Shown: positions 1 through 5,858 of the stretch, one piece after another | How the letters are laid out: every line of letters starts with the position of its first letter | Position numbering within the stretch: the first letter of the stretch is position 1 | Assembly: GCA_029548715.1 (NCBI GenBank) | Contig: JAKPMW010000125.1 | Coordinates: 1-12,842, forward strand | Direction: 5' to 3' | Length of the DNA: 12,842 nucleotides | Source: Spirochaetota bacterium | GTDB lineage: Bacteria; Spirochaetota; JAGLSM01; JAKPMW01 | Translations under genes and position numbers: made by a program | Notes under the pieces: generated by a model | What the model saw: only the letters and a program-made list of their open reading frames with translations | What the model was told of the DNA's origin: nothing | Databases searched by the model: none

Positions 1-1
1 A

Positions 2-526
2 TTGTCCGCAACGGTGACCGGGTTTGTCCAGCGTTCACGGGATCTTGTCCTCTGGCAGCCATCTGCAGGCGGGGTCTGGAGACCGGGCAATATCGGGGAG
101 GTATCCGCCCGTGGGGTTGAAGCGGTCCTTGAATGGATCCATCCCCTTGGAGAGATGTGGCAGGTCGAGTGCCAGGCCGAGTACAGCCTGCAGGTCAACC
201 GGGTTTGTTCAGGGGACAGTACGGATGGGTCCCAGTTGCCGCGAACACCACACGAGAAGGGCTCGGGCGGGGTGGTCCTGCGGCAGACAAGGTTGGGCAT
301 GCTTCGCCTTGGGGCGCGCTACACCGGTTTCCGCTATCTCAACATGGCCAACACCAAGTATCTGGGCGATCATCTTTTGCTGGATCTGGCCATTGAGCTC
401 AGGTTTTGTCCCTGGAGCGTGCTGCGTGGATCAATCGAAAACCTGCTGGACACCCCGGCGGTGCACCTGAGGGAGTATCCCGTTCCGGGTCGTGAATGGT
501 CATTTTCGCTGGAGGTCAAATTATGA
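2..526 (+). CDS. TonB-dependent outer-membrane receptor, C-terminal part (BtuB-like), 5'-truncated by window edge
   Basis: This is the last ~174 residues of a beta-barrel receptor; the reading frame is open to the window edge, so the true start lies outside. The sequence has alternating amphipathic strands and typical TonB-receptor phrases: a 'dLVLWQP...WRPGNIGEVSARGVE' strand pair around residues 15-40, 'LPRTPHEKG' near 79-87, and a final strand 'GREWSFSLEVKL'. The WxPxNIG...GVE and LPxTP patterns are common in BtuB/FepA-type receptors and match BtuB relatives best. The protein ends in Leu instead of the usual Phe/Trp. The plug domain and TonB box are not in view. Its stop overlaps the next gene's start (ATGA), so the two are translationally coupled. 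Neighbouring B12-type signals suggest cobalamin or another corrinoid as substrate, but that is inference; a siderophore or haem receptor cannot be excluded. Confidence 0.85.
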   Translation: MSATVTGFVQRSRDLVLWQPSAGGVWRPGNIGEVSARGVEAVLEWIHPLGEMWQVECQAEYSLQVNRVCSGDSTDGSQLPRTPHEKGSGGVVLRQTRLGMLRLGARYTGFRYLNMANTKYLGDHLLLDLAIELRFCPWSVLRGSIENLLDTPAVHLREYPVPGREWSFSLEVKL

Positions 527-1608
527 GGAACAGTCTCCATCGTCTTCTGTTCGGCTGTGTCCTGCTCCTGGCCTCATGCATGGCACCCGACCTGCCCGAG
601 CAGGGTCTGCCGCTTCGTGACGGATATCCGCTTGATGAACTCTGGATCGTCCATGGGCTGGCAGAAACCATTGGACTTGTCAATTGTGACCGGCTCTTCG
701 GCGGAAGAAGTGATTATTTTGCCAACCCGCTTTTTCTCACGGGCCGGGTTCCCAACCGGATTGTTGTGGATGGAACAAACGGGATCATTGTCAATTCGAC
801 AGGACACTCCCTGACGCTGTTTTCCCTGCGCAGCCCGGGTCAAAGACGTGAGATCGCCTTGCCGGGCGGGAGTAATCCCTGGGATGCCGCTCTGCTGCAT
901 CGGGAGGGTCTCTTCAGGATTCTTGTTACGGCGTTTATGAGAAACTCACTCTGCGTGGTTGATCCCGTATCAGGTCGTGTCGAGCATGAGATCATGCTGA
1001 CCAATGGCTCGCGACCCGAGGGACTGGCTATCGTCGGGACCCGTGCCTGGGTCGCCATGTCGGGCTGGAATTTTTCCAGCGGGGACTATGACCCCGGACG
1101 GGTTTCGCTGGTCGACATCTCGGCTAATGACCCGAGTCAATGGAAAGAGACTGGCTGGCTTGCAGCGGGAAGCAATCCCCAGACGATTTTTGGGGATACG
1201 AGCGGGCAGGTGCATGTCCTCTCGACAGGAAGGTACAATACCGAGTCCGGTGTTGTCCGCGTCTTTGACGCGGAAACCCTGGTTCTGAAAAAAGAGATTG
1301 CAACCGGCGGGAGTCCGCAGGCGCTTGCCTTTGATGTGACTGCCGGGATCATGCATGCTGCCGGGGGGGCAATGCATGCAGCCTACGATGTCGCAACTCT
1401 TGAGACGCTTGCGCTTCCTGAGGTAGAGGCAGCCTTCAGGGCGCGGGATATTTCTGCGTTGGCCATTGATACGGGCCGGCGAATCCTGTTTGCCGCTGAT
1501 TTTTCAGGAGACCAGCTCCTGGCGATCGCCCTGGATGGAACGGGCCTTGTGAGAAGTCTTCAGGTCGCTGATGGTCCGGTGGCGCTGGCTGCCGGAACAA
1601 CGTGGTAG
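523..1608 (+). CDS. YncE/YVTN-type beta-propeller lipoprotein, BtuG-like
   Basis: A 361-aa secreted lipoprotein. The start at 523 is chosen because it overlaps the receptor stop (ATGA) and gives a clean type II signal peptide with lipobox LASC (Cys19). An upstream in-frame ATG at 496 lies inside the receptor gene and would add residues before the signal peptide. The mature part is a WD40/YVTN-like propeller: G-x-P blade signatures recur at about residues 115-119 (GGSNP), 161-165 (NGSRP), 216-219 (GSNP), 262-265 (GGSP) and 351-352 (GP). The ~46-54-residue spacing leaves room for about seven blades. Known family: Bacteroides BtuG is a seven-bladed surface lipoprotein that binds B12 and caps BtuB. 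The same gene order and fold occur here, so a substrate-capturing partner of the receptor is likely. B12 specificity is inferred. Alternative: a generic PQQ/YncE-like propeller with unrelated ligand. Confidence 0.85.
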   Translation: MRNSLHRLLFGCVLLLASCMAPDLPEQGLPLRDGYPLDELWIVHGLAETIGLVNCDRLFGGRSDYFANPLFLTGRVPNRIVVDGTNGIIVNSTGHSLTLFSLRSPGQRREIALPGGSNPWDAALLHREGLFRILVTAFMRNSLCVVDPVSGRVEHEIMLTNGSRPEGLAIVGTRAWVAMSGWNFSSGDYDPGRVSLVDISANDPSQWKETGWLAAGSNPQTIFGDTSGQVHVLSTGRYNTESGVVRVFDAETLVLKKEIATGGSPQALAFDVTAGIMHAAGGAMHAAYDVATLETLALPEVEAAFRARDISALAIDTGRRILFAADFSGDQLLAIALDGTGLVRSLQVADGPVALAAGTTW

Positions 1609-1652
1609 CTGCTCTCTTGTAGATTTTCGGCTGGGAGCGCAAAGGCAGCACA

Positions 1653-1683
1653 GCGCCGGACTGCGGACAGGGCAGCCCGGCGC
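1653..1683. terminator. Strong hairpin between convergent genes, possible bidirectional terminator
   Basis: Arms GCGCCGG (1653-1659) and CCGGCGC (1677-1683) are perfect complements. Inside them CTGC (1661-1664) pairs with GCAG (1672-1675) across a single A/C mismatch, leaving a 7-nt loop. It sits midway between the propeller gene stop (1608) and the lipoprotein stop on the opposite strand (1725). No T-run follows on either side, so it may stop polymerase poorly on its own or serve as an RNA 3'-end stabiliser. Confidence 0.45.
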
Positions 1684-1724
1684 AATCATGAGACCCGGCG
1701 ATGACCCGGATGCTCATGGAAGAT

Positions 1725-2243
1725 TCAGGGTTGCCAGCTGGTATTCGTTGCGAGTGTATACCAGGTACTGATGTTGGTTGCCGCTTCCGCGGCTTCTGCG
1801 GTCGGCCAGGCGATAAAATTTCCGGCACTGTTTGTCAGCTCTGCCGCAAAGAGTTCCTGATACTCAAGGGTAGCGGTTGTGCCGGAAATGGAGAGATTTT
1901 TCCAGATGATCCGGTTGTAGCGGCCGACGATTTCGTCACCGGCCAGCAGTGTTCCTGCGTTGGTATACCGGAGTACAACGTGACGTGCGCTGTTGTTGAA
2001 GCCGACAACAGTTCCGCTGTAACCCCAGCCTGTACCGCTGACCGAAAAATGGTTTGCCGAGATGGTCAGCGTTCCGCCGTACGCATCCGTCCAGCTTCCG
2101 GCAATAGCAGGGCGGGTGGCATTGGATGACGAGGGCAAATCGTCATCCTCTCCGCAGGCTGTGCAGACGGACAGCACAATCGTCAGAGTGGGGATCATGA
2201 TGTAACGGAAACAGCGTGTTTGGGAAAAAAGACGAAAAGACAC
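1725..2243 (-). CDS. Cobalamin-riboswitch-controlled lipoprotein of unknown family
   Basis: A 172-aa predicted lipoprotein. The start is GTG at 2243: a perfect AAGGAGGT Shine-Dalgarno (2251-2258) lies 7 nt upstream. An ATG further upstream (2259) overlaps that Shine-Dalgarno, and longer in-frame extensions would read through the riboswitch. The signal peptide is basic then hydrophobic, with lipobox VCTAC (Cys30), followed by an acidic linker (GEDDD) and Ser/Asn spacer. The mature ~135 residues are rich in Gly, Thr, Ser and aromatic residues with alternating strands ('GSWTDAYGGTLTIS', 'GWGYSGTVVGF', 'LSISGTTATLEYQELF'), suggesting a small lipocalin- or beta-barrel-like fold. I recognise no named domain. 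Control by a B12 riboswitch, and the facing receptor/propeller pair, suggest a role in corrinoid binding or uptake. Function is inferred from context only. Confidence 0.85.
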   Translation of the reverse strand: MSFRLFSQTRCFRYIMIPTLTIVLSVCTACGEDDDLPSSSNATRPAIAGSWTDAYGGTLTISANHFSVSGTGWGYSGTVVGFNNSARHVVLRYTNAGTLLAGDEIVGRYNRIIWKNLSISGTTATLEYQELFAAELTNSAGNFIAWPTAEAAEAATNISTWYTLATNTSWQP

Positions 2244-2250
2244 AGGTACT

Positions 2251-2258
2251 ACCTCCTT
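2251..2258 (-). promoter_or_regulatory. Ribosome binding site deciding a GTG start, possibly sequestered by the riboswitch
   Basis: On the minus strand AAGGAGGT is followed by 7 nt and GTG (2243-2241). Just upstream, TCCT-TTCG-AGGA (2273-2262) forms a UUCG-capped hairpin. Its 5' TCCTT can alternatively pair with AAGGA of the Shine-Dalgarno. This offers a simple on/off switch of translation downstream of the aptamer. Confidence 0.6.
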
Positions 2259-2277
2259 CATTCCTCGAAAGGATGGT

Positions 2278-2485
2278 GTCCTGCACGAACAGGGGTATCC
2301 TGGCTCGGGTATCATCCGCCGGCTGCGCCTTCCCATGCGAGAAGTCGCACAGTGACATCGTGCAGCCGCCGTAGCCCTGACAGTGACGGGTTCGCCCGGG
2401 ATTTTCACCCGGTTCCCCCCTGCGCATTGCATCCGCTGTCTCCCGGATGCGTGCGCCTTCATGCAGCGCATAAAAGATACGCAAC
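2278..2485 (-). promoter_or_regulatory. Cobalamin riboswitch
   Basis: Reading the minus strand from ~2485, the conserved cobalamin aptamer elements appear in the right order. A helical P2 region (GCATCCG...CGGATGC hairpin) is followed by GGGAA-CC-GGGTGAAAATCCC, then CCCGTCACTGTCA (about 2390-2378), a second GTCACTG, GGGAAGG, and the B12 box AGCCAGGATACC (2305-2294). After the box, CCTG-TTCGTG-CAGG forms L13. TCGTGCA in L13 (2288-2282) is an exact complement of TGCACGA in the L5 region (2364-2358), the diagnostic kissing-loop pair of this class. It ends 20 nt before the Shine-Dalgarno of the lipoprotein and has no T-run terminator, so B12 probably represses translation. The 5' boundary is approximate. 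No convincing sigma70 promoter was found upstream. Confidence 0.93.
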
Positions 2486-2539
2486 TGCGGGGGACCGAGA
2501 CAGCCTCTGGCCGCAACGCGCAAGAGATAACACTGCCTG

Positions 2540-2569
2540 TGAAAGGTCTTAGAAGCGGGCTGAAAGGTC
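2540..2569. repeat. 9-bp direct repeat, 21-bp period, upstream of the riboswitch
   Basis: TGAAAGGTC occurs at 2540-2548 and again at 2561-2569 on +, exactly 21 bp (two helical turns) apart. The second copy overlaps the stop codon of the receiver gene. The repeats lie where the promoter of the riboswitch transcript should be; a weak -10 candidate TTATCT sits at 2530-2525 on the minus strand. They could be a tandem activator or repressor site; this is inference. Confidence 0.4.
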
Positions 2570-2951
2570 AGCGGTGAGCGTTGTTCTGTTTTTTTCCGAG
2601 AGCACTGTCGACCAGTGGCTTGAGCTTTTCAAGTTCGATCGGCTTTTCAAGAAAACCAAAGGCCCCATGCTTTTCGGCAAAGGATTTTCCATCCTGGATA
2701 TCGCCACCGGTGATGATGATGACGGGTATATCGGGCTCGATCTCCCTGACCTTGGTAAATATCTTTTTCCCGTCAATCTCGGGCATGCGGATGTCCACGA
2801 TAATCAGGTCAACCTCATTGGAGGCAAGGATGTCCAGCGCCTCGCTTCCGCTGGAGGCGGTCAGAATGGAGTATTTCAGGGCGGAGAGCATGCGTTGCAT
2901 GCTGTCCAGGATATAGAGCTCGTCATCCACGATCAGAATTGTCTTATTCAT
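2568..2951 (-). CDS. CheY-like stand-alone response regulator receiver
   Basis: A 127-aa protein that is entirely one receiver domain. The acidic pocket is D9-D10, the phospho-acceptor is D53 (in VDIRMPEIDG), the switch Thr is T81 (IIITGG), and the conserved Lys is K103 (EKP). No output domain follows, so it acts by phosphorylation-dependent protein contact or as a phosphate sink. A GAGG Shine-Dalgarno lies just before the ATG. It is 60 nt downstream of the NtrC-type regulator and same-strand, so co-transcription is likely. Its kinase is not in the window. The receiver is of the 'DIRMP' type common beside hybrid kinases and NtrC regulators; a chemotaxis CheY role is not supported by neighbours. 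Confidence 0.92.
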   Translation of the reverse strand: MNKTILIVDDELYILDSMQRMLSALKYSILTASSGSEALDILASNEVDLIIVDIRMPEIDGKKIFTKVREIEPDIPVIIITGGDIQDGKSFAEKHGAFGFLEKPIELEKLKPLVDSALGKKQNNAHR

Positions 2952-3011
2952 GCGTCCTCACAACCGTCCCGGCGTCTGTTGTTTTCCGTCGTTACTGAGT
3001 ACAGTATATCG

Positions 3012-4427
3012 TCATTCCCGGCTTTTGGCATTAATCGTGTTGTCTGCCATCGTCCTGAAAAAAGCGGGAGAAACAGCAAGCAGGCTCGCTGCTGCCTCCG
3101 CCGAGCCTGCTGAGGCAAGCACCTTTTCTGAAAGAACCCGCAAAAACCTTCCCAGATCAAGCGGTTCCTGTATGAGGTCCCGCCCGGCAAGCAGTTGGAG
3201 CAGGATGCCGGCAGTATCAAGGGCCAGGGTTTTTTCTGGATCGAGGATCAGGTGCTCGATGACCTCGCCCTGGCCCAGCACAATCGAGCGTTCGAGCACG
3301 TTTTCGAGTTCACGGATGTTCCCCGGCCAGGGGTGGTGCACGGCTTCCTGCAGGGCGGATGGGCCGATCTGTCTGCGGGGGATTTGCATTCGTTGGCAGA
3401 CCCGGGTGAGAATGTGTTCGACAAGGGTCGGGATGTCCTCGGGCCGGTCACGCAGGGCGGGCATGGTAACGGGAATCACATTGAGCCGGTAAAAGAGGTC
3501 TTCACGAAAGGACCCGTCCCGGACCATGCGCTCAATCGGTTTGTTGGTCGCTGCGATGATGCGAACGTCGAGTGAGACGAGCTCCGTGCCTCCGACGCGC
3601 ATAAAGGCGTGCTCCTGGATTGCCCGCAAGAGTTTTGCCTGGAGATCAAGGGGCAGATCGCCAATCTCGTCGAGAAAGAGTGTCCCGCCGTCAGCGAGTT
3701 CGAAGCGGCCTTTTTTTTGCTTGCCTGCTCCGGTAAAGGCACCCTTTTCGTATCCGAAGAGTTCGCTTTCAATCAGGTCGCGGGGGATGGAGGCGCACTC
3801 GATGGTGACAAAGGGTCTGGCCGAGCGGGGGCCGCAGGCATGCAGGGTTCGGGCGAAGTGGCTTTTTCCCGTACCGCTCTCTCCTCCGACCAGGACGGGG
3901 GCGTCACTTGCGGCCACCATCGGGATCAGGCGGCGCAGCTTGAGTGCGGCGGCGGATGTTCCCACATAACCTTCAACTTCTTCAAGCAGCGAGAGACGGC
4001 GGGCGAGGGCCTTGTTTTCCCTGTCCAGCTTTCGCAGGCGGGACAGGCGGTCAAGAAGATGGGAGAGCTCGTCCATCGGGAAGGGTTTGACCAGATAGTC
4101 AAAAGCACCCTCACGCAGGGCGGCCACCGCATCGTGGACCGAGGCATGTGCTGTCATCATGATCACTTCGCAGGACGGTGCATTGACACGCACATGGCGC
4201 AATAATTCTATTCCGGATTGCCCGGGCATCCTGATATCACAGAGAACGACCTCAGGCTGGTTCATCGTCATGGCCTCAACTGCCTGGCTCATGCTGCGTG
4301 CAGTCAGCGGCCTGATCCCCAGACTCTCCCGGATAAAGACGGACAGCGAGTCCAGCCATGCCTGGTCGTCATCAACGATGAGAAGCGAAGAGATGGGCGT
4401 GATTGGTGCCATGGGGGCAGTATACAC
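3012..4427 (-). CDS. NtrC-family sigma54-dependent response regulator
   Basis: A 471-aa transcription activator. Receiver domain: residues ~14-130, acidic residues D19-D21, phospho-acceptor D64, T92, K114. AAA+ domain: ~154-390 with Walker A GGESGTGKS (181-189), the sigma54-contacting GAFTGA loop (229-234) and Walker B LFLDE (250-254). The C-terminal ~75 residues hold a Fis-like helix-turn-helix (AAASLLAVSPAFFRTM) whose recognition helix departs from the usual R-x-L-Y-R-K pattern, then a short polar tail. The start is taken as GTG at 4427 with GAGAGG 8 nt upstream; ATG five codons later is possible. The gap to the rhomboid stop is only 11 nt. Activity would be ATP-driven remodelling of sigma54-RNA polymerase closed complexes. 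Target promoters are not identified here. Confidence 0.95.
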   Translation of the reverse strand: MYTAPMAPITPISSLLIVDDDQAWLDSLSVFIRESLGIRPLTARSMSQAVEAMTMNQPEVVLCDIRMPGQSGIELLRHVRVNAPSCEVIMMTAHASVHDAVAALREGAFDYLVKPFPMDELSHLLDRLSRLRKLDRENKALARRLSLLEEVEGYVGTSAAALKLRRLIPMVAASDAPVLVGGESGTGKSHFARTLHACGPRSARPFVTIECASIPRDLIESELFGYEKGAFTGAGKQKKGRFELADGGTLFLDEIGDLPLDLQAKLLRAIQEHAFMRVGGTELVSLDVRIIAATNKPIERMVRDGSFREDLFYRLNVIPVTMPALRDRPEDIPTLVEHILTRVCQRMQIPRRQIGPSALQEAVHHPWPGNIRELENVLERSIVLGQGEVIEHLILDPEKTLALDTAGILLQLLAGRDLIQEPLDLGRFLRVLSEKVLASAGSAEAAASLLAVSPAFFRTMADNTINAKSRE

Positions 4428-4438
4428 TCTCTGCCCTC

Positions 4439-5200
4439 TCAGCGCCAGAGCCCGTCGTCACCTTTTTCAAGATCAATGATGGTTCGCCCACGCTCGTCCC
4501 GATGCACTTTTCCGGACTCGTCGCGGGATCCGGAGCCCTGGTCAGGAGATCGTGCGCTTCGGGGCCGAGTCCGTCGCTGCGCCAGCATGAAGAGGGACAT
4601 CAGACTGACGCCGATAACGATTCCACTAAAATGAGCCAGATGCGCGACAGGACTGATGCGCTGGTTGAGACCTGACATCAGTTCGAAAAAGGCATAGAGC
4701 ATGATCAGGGTCCAGGCACGCACGGGGATGATTCCGAAGAGGAGGACCACGGCTGTGGGAAAGGCGCGGGCAAAGCCGGCGGCAACCCCCAAAACGGCGC
4801 CGGATGCACCAATCATGGGGACCAGGGCACTCCCATCGGCGGCATCAAGGGCAATCAGCCCGTGAAACAGGGCTGAACCGATACCGCTGATGAAAAAGAG
4901 TATGGCAAAGCGGAACTTGCCCAAGGTCTGTTCAAGCGGTCGGCCGAAGGCATGCAGTGCAATCATGTTGAAGAGCAGATGGAAGAAGCCGACGTGCAAA
5001 AAAATGTAGCTGACAAATTGCCAGAGGTGTTCCCGGGAGATGGCCTGTTCGGGAACAAAGCCGAAGAGAAGGTTGAACTCCCGGGTGTTTCCTGAAAAAA
5101 GCTGCAAGAGCCAGGCTGCAACGGCTGTAATGATCAGACTCCCGGTCAGGCTTGATGCCTGACGGGCAGCCGAGCCATAGCGTGTAAAGACGATGGGCAT
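4439..5200 (-). CDS. Rhomboid family intramembrane serine protease
   Basis: A 253-aa membrane protein with six or so hydrophobic helices. The catalytic Ser is S133 in GASGAVLG. The partner His is best placed at H190 in AHFSGIVIG, aligning with the AHxxG motif of GlpG and Drosophila Rhomboid-1. HxxxN (H74, N78) in the second helix supplies the oxyanion region. It cleaves membrane-embedded substrates within or near the bilayer. The ~45 C-terminal residues after the last helix are highly charged (Arg/Ser/Asp/Glu-rich) and look cytosolic. GGAGA lies 7 nt before the ATG, supporting the start. It is the first gene of a tight minus-strand group with two response regulators, suggesting shared regulation; substrate unknown. 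Confidence 0.93.
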   Translation of the reverse strand: MPIVFTRYGSAARQASSLTGSLIITAVAAWLLQLFSGNTREFNLLFGFVPEQAISREHLWQFVSYIFLHVGFFHLLFNMIALHAFGRPLEQTLGKFRFAILFFISGIGSALFHGLIALDAADGSALVPMIGASGAVLGVAAGFARAFPTAVVLLFGIIPVRAWTLIMLYAFFELMSGLNQRISPVAHLAHFSGIVIGVSLMSLFMLAQRRTRPRSARSPDQGSGSRDESGKVHRDERGRTIIDLEKGDDGLWR

Positions 5201-5236
5201 GAGTCTTCTCCGGAAAATCTCAGTATTCTGTCAAGT

Positions 5237-5266
5237 GTACTACCGGGTTTTGCCCGGGGACAGTAC
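5237..5266. repeat. Hairpin in the divergent intergenic region between rhomboid and DUF503 genes
   Basis: CCGGG (5243-5247) and CCCGG (5253-5257) flank a TTTTG loop, and GTACT (5237-5241) pairs with AGTAC (5262-5266) further out. The 124-bp region must hold promoters for both divergent genes, but I found no convincing -35/-10 pair. The dyad could be an operator or a leader hairpin. Confidence 0.35.
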
Positions 5267-5324
5267 GTGAGTGTACGGGATACGATCGAGGGTGTGATTG
5301 ATGACTGTCCTGGAGGAGTGAAAA

Positions 5325-5654
5325 ATGTTTGTGGCGATCTGTATTGCGGAGATTTCGATTCCCGAGGCTGGGAGTCTCAAGGACAAACGACGGGTGGTGC
5401 GCAGCCTCAAGGATCAGGTGCGGCGGGAGTTCAATGTCTCGATCGCCGAAATTGAAAAAAACGAGAACCATACGGTCGCGGTTTTGGGGATGACCTCTGT
5501 CTGCAATGATCCGCTGTATCTGGAGGGACAGGTCAGGCACCTCGAAGAGAAAATCGACGTCCTCAGCGGAGGAATGCTGGCCTGGTTCGAGCACACCATC
5601 GAACGGCATGAGCCTCGCGAGGACTGGAATACCGGCGAGAAGCAGGAGTTTTGA
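5325..5654 (+). CDS. DUF503/YlxP-like small protein
   Basis: A 109-aa protein matching the DUF503 (YlxP) family over most of its length: an opening strand 'FVAICIAEISIPEAGSLKDKRRVVRSL' (residues 2-28; the SLKDKR motif is diagnostic), then 'VRREFNVSIAEI' and a central 'AVLGMTSVCND' strand. Family members are ~90-100 aa ferredoxin-like proteins, often linked to ribosome-assembly genes such as rbfA and infB; biochemical role unproven. A strong GGAGGAG Shine-Dalgarno (5311-5317) precedes the ATG. It stands alone between the divergent rhomboid gene and the methyltransferase. The acidic tail after residue ~95 is not conserved in the family as I know it. Confidence 0.88.
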   Translation: MFVAICIAEISIPEAGSLKDKRRVVRSLKDQVRREFNVSIAEIEKNENHTVAVLGMTSVCNDPLYLEGQVRHLEEKIDVLSGGMLAWFEHTIERHEPREDWNTGEKQEF

Positions 5655-5795
5655 GATCCTGCGGATGGGTTTTCAATCGAAGCATCATGAAACAGTGCTG
5701 GGTATCCCGGATTCGCACCACTGATTTGGAATACCGCTGGATCGTTCCGGGGTAGTGTTTAGCCTGTAGCGGGAGTCAAGTCGGTTTCACAATTG

Positions 5796-5820
5796 CCCGA
5801 TAGTCGGGAGTAGGGCTTTT
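5796..5820 (+). terminator. Weak terminator-like hairpin in the DUF503-methyltransferase spacer
   Basis: CCCGA (5796-5800) and TCGGG (5804-5808) form a perfect stem with a TAG loop. The alternative outer pairing GCCC/GGGC ends next to TTTT at 5817-5820. It is the only structured element in the 204-bp spacer. The T-run is short, so termination is tentative. Confidence 0.25.
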
Positions 5821-5858
5821 ACCAAAGCACACGATCTTGACAGACAGGCGCACCATTC

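Noticed and set aside
2244..2516. In-frame N-terminal extension of the - strand lipoprotein (up to 263 aa)
   Set aside because: It translates the riboswitch aptamer and the Shine-Dalgarno itself; the extension is Arg/Cys/Ser-rich and would bury the lipoprotein signal peptide inside the protein.
3609..4205. + strand open frame (198 codons) opposite the NtrC-type regulator
   Set aside because: Antisense to Walker A and GAFTGA motifs and without a ribosome binding site.
5223..5240. TTGACA on the minus strand upstream of the rhomboid gene as a promoter -35
   Set aside because: At 17 bp spacing the -10 position would be GGAGAA, the Shine-Dalgarno; no usable -10 box exists before the start codon.
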